Below, piece after piece: positions 8,537 to 18,906 of a DNA stretch of 21,063 nucleotides. Numbering within the stretch: the first letter of the stretch is position 1; the number at the start of each line of letters is the position of its first letter. This DNA comes from Hysterium pulicare CBS 123377 (taxonomy: Eukaryota > Ascomycota > Dothideomycetes > Hysteriales > Hysteriaceae). The stretch is from the NCBI GenBank assembly GCA_000467715.1, contig AJFK01000390.1, positions 1 through 21,063 of the forward strand, read 5' to 3'. Made by a program: the position numbers and the translations under genes. The notes below the pieces were generated by a model that saw only the letters and a program-made list of their open reading frames with translations, did no database searches and had not been told where the DNA came from.

Positions 8537-11500
8537 TCAGCGTGGATACCCGTAACCTGTCATCTGAGGTCAGTTGACTGTCGTGTTACTTGCAGAAAGT
8601 ATGACTTACCACCCATGGAACCAGGCATCTGAGACACAGGCCAACCGACCGGCGGCATGGGCATTGGTGGCTGTCTCTGCTGCTGTTGCTGCTGATTAGT
8701 ATTCGCCCGGCTGAGGTCTGTGTTGCGTAAAAGAGCGACCATTGCTTCTGCGTTGAAACGGGTCTCTCTATATGTATGGGCACCAGGAATGATACCAAGA
8801 AGGAAATTGATCTCACGCGGCAGCGGCTGTGGTGGCGCTGTTTGTGGCATGTTCATGTTTGACACACCTTCAGATGCTCGAGCTAGGTTCCGTCTAGCAG
8901 CGTCAAGTCGACGGCCTGCTGCACCTTTGAGCGGTGACTCGCCACGAGGCATCTTTCGTGGTTGGGCTGCCTCGCTGTCTGACTCGTCAAAAGGTCGTTT
9001 TGGCGAGTTAGAGATGGGAAGCAGGGAAGCAGGAACTGGCCTTGGGGAATATTGTGCTGGTGGAGAGGGCAGCTTCTGTTGTTGGGGTGGCTGCTGAGGT
9101 TCTTCGATGCTGGGTACAACGAGAAGTTTAGGCCTCATCTGGGTCGCTGGCGAGATCACCGGCCGGGTCGCAGTAGGATTAAATGTCGGCACCGAAAACC
9201 GGTGGGAGAATCGAACTAGCTGAGGGTCTTCGGGGAAGAGGTCGCTCATCCGTTTCTCCAGATTCGTAATCTGGCTGAGCTCGCCAAATTTAGATTCGTA
9301 TTCGTGCAGGAAGGAAAATAAAGGCTTCGTTCGTGGGATCGCCTCAGGCTTCTGAGTCAAGCGATTTACCACTGTCTCGAAAACGGCTCGTGCATCTGGA
9401 TCCAAATTAGTGTCGAAGTCCGAAGTGTAAAAGAGCATCGGAGGAGCCTACTGGTAATATCATTGATATTGATAAGGTGTCTGATATATTCCAATGCAAA
9501 GTTCTCATCGTCGGGAAACAACTTCATGCCTCGATCGAAGATCCTCGTGGCTGCAAGATCTTTGTAACAATGATGTTCAATGAGTGCACTTGCAACATAT
9601 GCATCACTGAGCAATTTTCCCTTCCTACGAGCCTCCGCAAAGATACCTCTGAAGCCTGGTGGGTTGGCATCAGGCTTGCCCTTACCCTGGATACGTCGCA
9701 TTGCCCTCATCAATGCAATCCACGCGTAGGAGATCGTCTTCTTCAGCTGCAAAATCTGAGCATTGAATCCAGCCCGCATTGCGTTGATTTGAGAATCCAG
9801 AGCTGCTTTCCTGGCATTTGCACCAGATGTAGAACCTTCTTCATCTTCGTTGTCCGAGAGTCCAGCAGAAGCTTCCTTTTGTGCGGCAGCTTCCTTGATC
9901 CGGGCAATTGAATACTCTTCTCGCTTCATCGTTTGGTTGATCAGGTCGTACAGCGCGTCGAGAACTTTATTGAACGGTTCCCGGACGGCCTCGCCTTTGC
10001 GAATTACACCCTCCTCGCCCTCCTCAAAGTCCCCCTTGAGTTCGATACGATCTGCCTTCTTGAACGCTAGAAGGCAGCTCTCCGGATTGGCCTCAATACC
10101 GTTAGTAAGGAAGTCCATGCCTTCTTTCTCCATGTCGTTGTCGAAACAGAACTCGGCAGCTTCGTACCACATTTCCGGCCAGAAACGGAGTGCCATGAGT
10201 GCCTGCTTGTACACGTAAAGGATACGAGCATTGTAAGGCTGCTGAGCATTTGTAGGTTTGGTACCAGGGTTTTGCTGCGACAATGCCTCATATGGCTCGT
10301 CCTTTATCACCAATGGATCCTCCTTCTCCCAGTTGATCCAGTTTTTCCACAGCTCAACTTGGGCCATGTACTGGGTATCGCCATCAAAGCCAGGTGCTGG
10401 TGGCAACCTCGGGCGAGTCGTTCGAATAAGTCCTTTGTTAACGTTTTCGAGCGCGACATTGCCGCTCCTAGCCGTCATGTACCCTGCGGACTTTTCTTGC
10501 AGATATTTTCGGCCCTTGAGAAAATAATTAGTGTCGATGTTTGACGTAGATGAAATGGACGTACCGTCACTTTGTTGAGGCCCATCTCAAACTGGTCGTA
10601 CTGTTTCCAGATTGCTGTTACAGAATGAGTAGGCACTTGTATTGCGCGCTGATAGATTCTCCGAAGCGTATCCATTTTCTGCATATCTTGCCAGGTGGAC
10701 CCTCCAACGGTGCCCGGTCCTGATTTGAGAAACTCGATGTAGTCGGTCCATAACTTGCCGGCTTCCCTGTCAATACCGACGTTATCGAGAACGAACCTGT
10801 ATACTGCATCGATTACCGCTCGAGCCTGGCCTGTTTGATCAATAGTGAGGTTATTGCGGCGGCGAATATAGTCGACATAAATCGACCATAGTCCGACATG
10901 GCAATTTGAGGTGATCGATCTCTCAAATATCCGCTCGACATTCATCAAAGCCTCGAGCTCTGTTTCCATGTTGGCGTAATTGATCCATTCTTCGGCCTGA
11001 AACGGAAGTTGTAAGCGTGATAACACAGTCAAGTAAAGGAAGGCGGAGGACTTACTGCTGAAGGGAACAACTTGAGGAAACGATCATAGACAGCTCGAGC
11101 CTCGTTAAACTTATGCCGCTGACGGTATTCACTGATTAGACTCAACCACGCGTCCATATCACCACGCGGATCTTCAGCGATCCGGTCCTCAAAGATGCCG
11201 ACGCGGTCATTTGGCAGACGTGCTCTTGGCAAAGATGAATTAGCCGCAGAGACAACTGGACTGATGTGAGAAACTTGAGGTTTAGTAGACTCTTGGACGG
11301 GAGTAGCTGCATTAGAGACAGAAGCAATAGTGGGAACATCAGTGGGAAGAACACCTGAAAGACCCAGTTCTTGTGGTGCAGCACTACGTAAAGATACATT
11401 TGATGGGGCAAGTGTATTGTTTGGTGTTTGCGAAAGAGATCGCTGTGGAGTAACTGAAGAACCCTGATTGACATTCAGCAACGCAGAACCAACCGCCTTT

Positions 11501-11859
11501 GGTCTCGAAACTGGGATATCCTCCTCTTCATCTTCGCTCTCCACAACAAATCCACCCATTGTGCGAGGTTGCTTCGTGAGAGCGGAAGACTCCGCGGGTT
11601 TCGGTTTAAGGCTCGTGGAGTCCGCTGTTGTCGGAGGACTCTGAGCGGTAGACTCTGAGATCGACGCAGATGACTGCTCTGATGGGGACTTTGCGACAGG
11701 GTATGAGATCTCGGGCATAAGGTTTGAAGGATCATAATCATCCTCCTCCTCATCGGAAGCGACCTGCGGTTGGTCGACAACGTTGCCGTTCGAGTAGCTA
11801 CCATAGCCATCTGCTTCCTGAGCATTAAGGAAAGCGGACTCCGCATCCATGTCCGCCAT
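8537..11859 (-). CDS. RNA14: Rna14 / CstF-77, mRNA 3'-end processing factor subunit, about 1034 aa, 5 exons
   Basis: Exons are 11859-11056, 10996-10565, 10514-9452, 9395-8610 and 8556-8537. The introns are 50-59 bp with GT...AG ends, and all phases agree. The first about 230 residues are acidic and Ser/Pro-rich. HAT (half-a-TPR) repeats then begin at MDAWLSLISEYRQRHKFNEA and run through AEEWINYANMETELEAL, GLWSIYVDYIRRRN, LWTDYIEFLKSG and AIWKQYDQFE to about residue 770, forming the dimeric Suf domain scaffold. The tail has a bipartite basic segment near 900-935 (KRPFDESDSEAAQPRKMPR) and a conserved stretch near 960-995 (EINFLLGIIPGAHTYRETRF). The latter lies where yeast Rna14 binds Rna15 (the monkeytail; inference). 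A Gln run follows. The last exon gives only the final residues (GYGYPR, sharing a split Gly codon). Rna14 is part of cleavage factor IA, needed for nuclear pre-mRNA cleavage and polyadenylation. A 5'-UTR intron (11942-11886, GTAAGC...CGCAG) is also likely. Confidence 0.93.
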
Positions 11860-12392
11860 GGTTGCGGCGAGTTTCTGAATGAAAGCTGCGAAGGAAGGCG
11901 GAGTCAGTGATGGTAAAGTTCGGGGGTCAGGCCGCAGCTTACTGATGTGCAGGAAGTTGAAAGCGCGAGGAAGGTTGACAATGCGCGGGGTTGTGGTGTC
12001 GATTCTTTGTCTGCGAGGTTAGTGTAGATGGAGAGAAGGAATTGGGGAGAGTAGGTCCTTTATGAGTTGGATGTGCAACGAAGACAATGTGAAGTGAAGA
12101 ATAATCCGCGGCGACGTTAGCGCAAACTCACCAAGCTTGGCATTGTTCTTGGCATATGTGTCTCGCAGCCTCAATAAGCTCTGGACTATTATAGTCCCCT
12201 CTACAATACCAATTGTGAATGATTTCGCTCACTATTGTCTTCGACAGTAACTCCCAAATGAAAACTTCAATAACGTACATTACGGATACACCGGTTTCGT
12301 AATTCACACCGGAGACGACTTATTCACTCATCTGGAGCCGGAGCAGGTCCGCTAGGCACTACCTCAACTCTCCATACTCATACTTCTCCACC
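11860..12392. other. Divergent promoter region, Rna14 / UNC-50
   Basis: This 533-bp gap separates two genes that diverge. The left end is the Rna14 5' leader with a probable 57-bp intron (11942-11886: GTAAGC donor, CTGAC branch point, CGCAG acceptor). The right end is C/T-rich before the UNC-50 ATG. I see no strong TATA box and no other gene. Confidence 0.5.
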
Positions 12393-13420
12393 ATGAATCC
12401 TCACATTTCTTTGCCACGTCCGACGGGCGGGTCCTCGAATTTCGGTGGCACAACGCCATCCAGTCGGAGTGAGGGTCTCAGAATGCCACGCTTCTTCAAA
12501 AGATTATTCAAGTTTCCACAGATGGACTTTGAGATGGCCATATGGGAGATGACTAGCTTGATAATAGCACCAAAGAAGGTCTTCAGGTCAATATACTATC
12601 ATGTAAACTTATCTCCTTCCTTCTTGTTCAAATCTTTCCCACTAACAGCTCATGCAGAAACGTACGCATTAGTCCTCGAAACATCGTTCCATAGACCAAC
12701 ACACTGACGCTGCTCTCCAGAGACCAAAAACACATGGCACCGCCCTGACCCCTCGTTCACCTATCTCCTCTCTTTCTTCCTCCTCTTGACTTCCCTCGCC
12801 TGGGGTCTCGCCTACGCCGAAGGCTTCGGCCGCACCCTCCGCATAACCCTTGTCTTCATCTTCATCCATTTCCTCGCCTTCTCCCTCCTCGTCGCAACAG
12901 CTTTCTACTTTCTCGTCGGTCGCCTACTAGGCCCAGGGGTGCCCGGGCTGCCTGGCCGAAGAAGACAGGGGTTATTCACCCAACCAGGGGATGAAGATCA
13001 GTTGGAGTTTGGGTATTGCTTTGATGTTGCTATCAGGGCTTTTGTGCCGCTTTGGGTATTTCTTTATGTAGTACAGTTTCTGCTGATGCCGCTTATTGCA
13101 TCGAAGTTTTGGTGTGTTCCCCATATCCTAGTGCCCCCTCGCATCCGCTCCCTGTCTTGTGTACGGAGTCATAATTATTGACGCAATTCAGGGTCTCCCT
13201 ACTAGTAGGCAATACTCTCTACCTCCTAGCCTTCAACTATTACTTCATCATCACCTTCCTCGGCTACAATGCCCTCCCCTTCCTGCACCATACCGAACTT
13301 CTTCTGGCTCCCATCGCCATCCTCACAATTCTCTGGTTCGCATCTCTCTTCGGCCTAAACCTCCCGAAACACTTGGCACCCGTACTTTGGGCAGGAGCGA
13401 AATTGAGGAAAGGGGTGTGA
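12393..13420 (+). CDS. UNC-50 / Gmh1 family Golgi membrane protein, 277 aa, 4 exons
   Basis: Exons are 12393-12602, 12658-12661, 12721-13111 and 13192-13420. The introns (55, 59 and 80 bp) all have GT...AG ends. The second exon is only four bases (AAAC); with it the junction reads YYHKQTKNTWHRPDPSF, matching the KQTK stretch conserved in animal UNC-50, and without it the frame is lost. The conserved N-terminal core (FPQMDFEMAIWEM, APKKVFRSIYYH) precedes about five membrane segments: SLAWGLAYAEG region, LVFIFIHFLAFSLLVATAFY, FVPLWVFLYVVQFLLMPLIA, SLLVGNTLYLLAFNYYFIIT, and LAPIAILTILWFASLFG. A GYCFDVAIRAF motif matches the GYAFDVHLNAF motif of the family. The protein should sit in Golgi or ER membranes. 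In yeast Gmh1 is linked to Arf-GEF function, and in worms UNC-50 to trafficking of acetylcholine receptors. The start Met is the only good one ahead of the core. Confidence 0.92.
12658..12661 (+). other. Four-nucleotide microexon (AAAC) in the UNC-50 gene
   Basis: Both flanking introns carry full signals. Upstream is donor GTAAAC at 12603, CTAAC branch at 12642-12646 and GCAG acceptor ending at 12657. Downstream is donor GTACGC at 12662, CTGAC branch near 12704-12708 and CCAG acceptor ending at 12720. Joining CAT + AAAC + AGACC gives H-K-Q-T and restores the conserved KQTK sequence and the frame. Confidence 0.85.
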
Positions 13421-13862
13421 TGCTGAATTGGGCGTTAGGGGTTGAAGTGGTCTGAGATTTGATAGGGGGGATGTTGTGTAAAGGAACAAAAGCGCAGGTT
13501 TCGAACATCGTGGTATTGTAGATAATTGGGTAAAGGGTGGGATTGGGACAGGGCATGGAGTTTCGGCGCCGATCTGGGTTGTGTTGTTTTACATCTTGCT
13601 GTGCATTTTTGTACTATATTGCATGACAAGCGGGCCTGGGAATTCGTCGCGGTATGTGTTCTGTGGAGCATTGACCATCGAACAGAAAGCGATTGTGATA
13701 GTCTAGTGCGAATGTCTAAATGACTATACACAAAATGTACAAAGAAGTGAAGTGGTAATAAGTTACAAATAACTATCACCGTACTCTTACATCTATTCCT
13801 CGCAATGCTGCAAAATGCGTCTATATGCAATACAATGAGACGAGAATATGACACAACATATC
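13421..13862. other. Convergent intergenic region, UNC-50 / mitochondrial IF-2
   Basis: This 442-bp gap lies between two facing stop codons. It is AT-rich in its right half and holds only 3' UTR-type sequence. Short ORFs here on both strands show no coding signature. Confidence 0.5.
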
Positions 13863-16800
13863 TTACAAAGACCTCTTCTCCTGTGTCTCCTGGTAACATT
13901 GGATCTTATCGCCAACAGCAAAGTCCTCCCAATCGGCGAAGGCAAGACCGCACTCGGTATCCTTGCGCATCTGTTCGACGTCTTTCTTCTGGTTCTTGAG
14001 CGATGAGATGGAACCTGTCACATGAGAATTAGCCTTTCATCCATATCGTGTTTAGGGAATAGCAAAACTCACCCTCATAAACTACCTTCTCCCCCCTCGT
14101 TACCTTAGCCTTCGCTCCAATACTAACTATCCCGTTGCGCACTTTGGTCCCTGCAACCTTCATCTTCTTCTTTCCTCCCAATCCAATCTCAAACGCCATC
14201 GCCACCTCTGCCTCACCAACAACCTTCCTAACAATCCTAGGCGACAATTTCTCACTCAACAAGCCCTTAATGCTCTCCACGACCCTGTAAATGATATTGT
14301 AGTCCAGGATGAGGACGCCCTTTTCCTCCGCAATACTAGCAATATGCGGCGGAATTACAGTGTTGAAATTGACGATATGTCCTTTGGCAGCAGCTGCGTG
14401 CTGGACATCAAATTCAGAGGGAGGACCGACGGCGGAGCGCAGGATACGGCAGCCGACTTCGTTGTTACCGAGTGGAGCGACAGAATCGACCACAGCTTCG
14501 ACGGAGCCTGAGACATCACCCTTGACAATGAAGGGGACGATCTCGGGGCCTGTTTGCTTCTCTTCTACGACAGCGCCCTCAGCTTCAACACTGGGGGATG
14601 CGGACGCAGCTTTCTCAGCTTCTTTGCGCTCGGCTTCGAGACGTCGCGATGAATTAATGGCTTCCATATCCTTGGCCATTTGCTCCCGGTCTTGGTTCTC
14701 CTGACGAAGGTCTGATACTGCAGATGCCCTGTGCTCGTCAGTAGCTTGGAGAACTTCGTCGCCTGCGAGTGGCTGCTCGCGCCAACCGTCAACTTCAACA
14801 GGCATCCCAGGACCGACTTCGGCGACTGCAACACCGGCTTCATTTTTCAAAGTCCGAACGCGAGTCCAAGTGGTACCGGCAACCAATACGTCTCCTGGAC
14901 GGAGTGTGCCGCGGCGGATGAGGACAGTAGCGACTCTTCCGGAGTTTTTAGTTGTCGCTTCGAGGACCCATCCTTCAACTGTACCCTCAGGATCCGCACG
15001 GTGATCGAGAATCTCGGAGAGGGTAGTCACTGCTTCCTCCAGCTCAGGAACACCCTGTCCGGTTTTACCACTAAGGCACACGACCTGTGTGTCACCGCCA
15101 AAGTCTTCGACTTCGATGCCATGGCGGGCTAGATCCTGCTTGACGCGATCCGGACGCGCTTGGTCTTTATCGATCTTGTTGATGGCGACGATGATTGGAA
15201 CACTGGCTGACTGCGCATGTTTTATTGCTTCGATGGTTTGGGGCTTCACCGAGTCATCAGCCGCAACGACAAGAACGACAATATCGGTGACGTTGGCCCC
15301 ACGTTGACGCATCGAGAGGAAGGCGGCATGACCGGGTGTGTCAAGGAACGTAATCATTTTACCAGAAGCTAGAGGGACGCTGAAAGCGCCAATATGCTGG
15401 GTGATACCACCAAATTCGGTTGCTGCCACACTGGACTTGCGGAGGTAGTCGAGAATAGTGGTCTTACCGTGATCGACGTGGCCCATAATAGTTACTACAG
15501 GCGGACGAGTAGGTAAAGATGATGTGTCTTCGGGTAGTGGTGCTGGGTAAAGGTCTTTGTCTTCTTCAGCAGCTTGGATAATCGGCTCGAAGTTGTATTC
15601 CTGAGCGATAAGACCCGCATGCTCAGCATTTAGAATGTGATCATTCTGTACATCTTCAAATCCAAGCTGCTCCAACCTGTGAACGAAATCTTCAACGCGG
15701 ATTTTCAGTATCGAAGCTAGGTTGGCCACGCTAATGTATTCCGGTAGATATACTGAAGTAGGTTCGGCCTTTTCGAGCTGTGCCCTACGCTTCGCTTCCT
15801 TGCGAAGGCGTTTGCGCTCAGCCCGATCTGCAGCATCATCTAATTCTTCCTCCTCCTGGTCCCTCATGATTCGATTTCCACGTCGTGCTTTGCGCCAATC
15901 AGCCTCGCGGCGACGCTCAGGCTCATCTAACCCCCGAGTAGGCGTTGTATGTTCCTTGACATTACCAAGATTGAATTTAGTCCTCCGCCGTTCATACGCC
16001 TCGGCACGGCGTTTCTCTTCTTCAAGCTTATGAGACTGAGCGGCTGATGGTGTTGGAGCCAGGTTTGTGTCGGGTTCACTCTTGCCTGTCGCTTTGGCTT
16101 CGTTTCGACCCTCTTGAAGAGGTTCATAGAAATTTGGCTGCGGCGTGGATGCAAGTCGCCGAACAGGAGTCTCAGGGCATTCCCTGCCAGCATGTTTTGT
16201 GGAACCGCAACGGAAGCATCTTGGCTGCTGTCTCGACTCTTTTGCCAAAGGTATATACTGCGACTCTCTGACTGGACGCCTATTCTGTTGTACGTCTCCT
16301 AGTAGTCGTTGCAATTCGGCATCATCCAACTTCCGCTTCGGTTCAGCTTTCGGTATCGGCGCTGTTTTCTCCATGCTGCGCAGGAAATCCCCAAGATCCG
16401 CATTCTGAGAGGGTGTGTTACCTTCTTTTTTCCGATTCAGCTGACCCCAGCTCGAATCAAAACCTGGTAGATCAGAAGGAGGAGGTTTTGAGCCCATATT
16501 CACACGATACTGTGATCGAGGCGAAGACTGTTGAGTCTGTCGCCGACTGGCATCTCGAGGTATTAATCGATAATCGGACGGAGGTGACGCCTGGACGGTT
16601 CTTATCCTGGGTCCTCTCCCAGGTGCAGGCCGGCCATGCTGCGGACGGTGCTGCTGGTGTCCAAAACGGGCCGCAATAGCATCCCTCTGTCGGTCCGCTT
16701 GTGAATTGAAGCTTGTGCTCTGACGCGGAGGTTGAGGCGCCTGAGCAGCAAATTTTGCGAGGATCGCATTCCTTTCCCTCTGTGCTGCACTCAGCCCGTC

Positions 16801-17048
16801 GCTGTCCTGTCGCCGGTATACTTGGGCCTCCGCAGCATACTGTGGCGCCCTGGAGGAGGAGTTGAGAAGCCTTCGTTGAGCTATATTTGGAGGACGGATC
16901 GAAGGGGTGGCTCCATCTGCCAATTGACGGCGGGTGGCACAGAAGATGCAGATGTCCCGGGTCGCCGAAACCTGCAATTGAAGTCAGTCATAGCTTCCAA
17001 ACTCATCTCAGGAACCTATCATACCCGTAATACATGTGCATTTCGCAT
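13863..17048 (-). CDS. IFM1: Mitochondrial translation initiation factor IF-2, about 1024 aa, 3 exons
   Basis: Exons are 17048-17025, 16971-14073 and 14014-13863. The introns are 17024-16972 (GTATGA...GCAG) and 14072-14015 (GTGAGT...ACAG). The short first exon supplies a basic, acid-free N-terminus (MRNAHVLR) that suits a mitochondrial targeting signal. A long disordered, Arg/Gln-rich extension carries a zinc knuckle, C260-x2-C263-x4-H268-x4-C273. An IF2_N-like domain follows (VANLASILKIRVEDFVHRLE). The GTPase has G1 GHVDHGKT (505-512), G2 GGITQHIGA, G3 DTPGH (552), G4 NKID (606) and G5 SGKTGQG, followed by domains II-IV. The last exon completes domain IV (DVEQMRKDTECGLAFADWED, FAVGDKIQCYQ). 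The protein delivers initiator tRNA to the mitochondrial small ribosomal subunit with GTP. It is longer than bacterial IF-2 or yeast Ifm1 because of the extension. It diverges from the gene at 17688 across a 639-bp gap. Confidence 0.95.
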
Positions 17049-17687
17049 TGCGATGTGATGATGGAGTTGATGCGTCGCAGGACAAAATTTCGAGATCGAA
17101 GTATCACATTGACCCATTCGGGACTAGTCTGATTCCCCCCGAAAATGTCGGAGTGCGCTTACGGCGAGCAGAAGTGTGGCTGGAGCATTGCTGACTGTCG
17201 TTTCCTCGACTCTCCACAACTAGCAGCCATCTATTGGAATGCTACTCTACAGCTGAGTATGTGTATCTAGCAGTATGTTTTCACCGTACTTTCCATACCC
17301 CAAATATAACTCTATAGAGGTTGCACGTCGTGCCAAGGTTGCTGTTCTAAATCGCATGATAGCTTCACCCTTACCTTCGTAAGGCATTTTCCTAAACACG
17401 CTCTGATTCAGGGCGCCATTCTCAAAGGAATCCATCCATCACAACCTCTAATTTACTTTTCTTTCAATTGAACTCACGGCGGTTTATATCTCTGTGATCT
17501 GATCTACGCTAATTAAGGTCATCGCTCCTTGACTACTCTCCTACTGCCCAATTCTGCGTCGTTTGCAGCTTCTACTTACTTCAAAGCCGTTGTGGACAGG
17601 CTAACGCTACATGTTTCTCAGTCATTGATCTTGAATCAAAACATGTCAACCTTCTAGTATTCTGGCCTTTCTTCCCTCAGTTTTCCA
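17049..17687. other. Divergent promoter region, IF-2 / F-box-like gene
   Basis: This 639-bp gap serves two divergent genes. It is mixed in composition, with C/T-rich stretches on the + strand before 17688. An ORF at 17247-17435 on the - strand has no recognisable content. I see no clear TATA box, tRNA or repeat. Confidence 0.45.
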
Positions 17688-18638
17688 ATGTCACAAGATC
17701 TGGACATGGAATCAACTCCACAGTCAGCGCTTCTCCGACTGCCAGCAGAGCTCCGTCTACGAATTTATGACTATATTCTCGGAATCTCAGCAGATGAGCC
17801 AATAACAACAGTCAACTACGAACTCTCCTGGCCACATCTCAAAAACCCCAACCGAGACAGCTTTGGGGCGCAACAAATCGACAAATGCCGTTGCCCTCTC
17901 CAGTTTAACGGCAAGACGCATATATACAGCCGTTACCGCTGTATCGGTCCCTGTGTCCACATGACCCCCCAAAACAATCCCATTTGGGTGCTCGAACGTC
18001 CTGGTGGCCCTGTGAATCTCCTGCGTCCACTCACCCAAGAGGAAGCTAGTAGGAGGCCTTCCGCGTCGATCCTTCGCACCAGTCGCCAGATATACCAAGA
18101 GGCGCTCCCCCTCCTATACAGCAACCGAAACTTTATGTTTATCACGACTCTGGATCCGCGAGGGCGGTACCAATGCTACGCCACAGCCGCCTGTCTGTTG
18201 TACTTCTCGAGCTACGCTCGCGAAAATGTCACTGAATTGAGCCTTTTGATACAGCCTTTTGAAGAGGATTGTAACTTCGACAACTCCATTCGCGCCTATA
18301 CCAATCTCTCTCACTACCTGCTCGGCCTGCCTCGCTTCCAACGCCTCAATATCGACGTCTATCAACTGGTTAGGAAGATCGAGGACTTCGATAGCTACGA
18401 GAGGATGTTAAAGCCGTTTGGAGTGTTGCTAGGGAAGGGAATTGAGTTGAGAGTGAGGAATGCGCCGCTTGAACGGCCAGCGGGATTCCCACCCGTGTTT
18501 GGGGAGGGGAGGTTTAAAGGATTAGGGCAGGAGAGGATTGATGGTATTTTGGAGGAAATCAGGAAAAAGAGTGGGAGGAGATATGGGAATGAGGAAGTGG
18601 AAGGGTATTTGGAGGATAGCTTGATGGTTCGAGGATAG
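17688..18638 (+). CDS. Uncharacterised fungal protein with F-box-like N-terminus, 316 aa
   Basis: The gene is a single exon. The first Met of the frame (MSQDLDMESTPQ) is taken as the start; a second Met seven residues in is possible. Residues 13-30 (ALLRLPAELRLRIYDYIL) form the F-box-like helix pair that opens many fungal-specific proteins of unknown function (the 2EXR/DUF7730 type). The companion motif ILRTSRQIYQEALPLLYS follows at about residue 128, as is usual for them. Between the two lies a Cys cluster (CRCP, then CIGPCVH) that could bind metal, though I do not know a matching domain. The C-terminal third is charged (EILEEIRKKSGRRYG-like) with no membrane segment. Proteins of this kind are often expanded in ascomycetes; a role as an SCF ubiquitin-ligase adaptor is conceivable but unsupported here. 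The last 250 bp are richer in G and A than the first part. Confidence 0.8.
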   Translation: MSQDLDMESTPQSALLRLPAELRLRIYDYILGISADEPITTVNYELSWPHLKNPNRDSFGAQQIDKCRCPLQFNGKTHIYSRYRCIGPCVHMTPQNNPIWVLERPGGPVNLLRPLTQEEASRRPSASILRTSRQIYQEALPLLYSNRNFMFITTLDPRGRYQCYATAACLLYFSSYARENVTELSLLIQPFEEDCNFDNSIRAYTNLSHYLLGLPRFQRLNIDVYQLVRKIEDFDSYERMLKPFGVLLGKGIELRVRNAPLERPAGFPPVFGEGRFKGLGQERIDGILEEIRKKSGRRYGNEEVEGYLEDSLMVRG

Positions 18639-18906
18639 GCACTTTGGGTACATTCTGAGTCTGAACGCCATAAATACATGATCTCCAGCTTCTCTTTTCC
18701 TGCACATTCAACAACGGAAGGCTCTGCAGGCGACAATTTGAGCGTTCGCTACGGGTTAGATACTCCTCTAGAACCACATCACACAGCTCAAACGTGTAGG
18801 TGGACAGCAAGAAGAGTCGTCACGACGTTAATGCGTAGCCTATGCTCTAACGGACTGTTCCACCCAGCATGATCTGTTCGGGCTTCAACACCGCAGCATT
18901 CCCAGT
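18639..18906. other. Short convergent intergenic region
   Basis: These 268 bp separate two facing stop codons and hold only 3' UTR-type sequence. Confidence 0.4.

Noticed and set aside
1-12392. RNA-processing gene cluster (SNIP1-like, Argonaute, Rna14) as a functional unit
   Set aside because: The genes have separate promoters, lie among unrelated genes and are not known to cluster. Proximity alone does not support a joint system.
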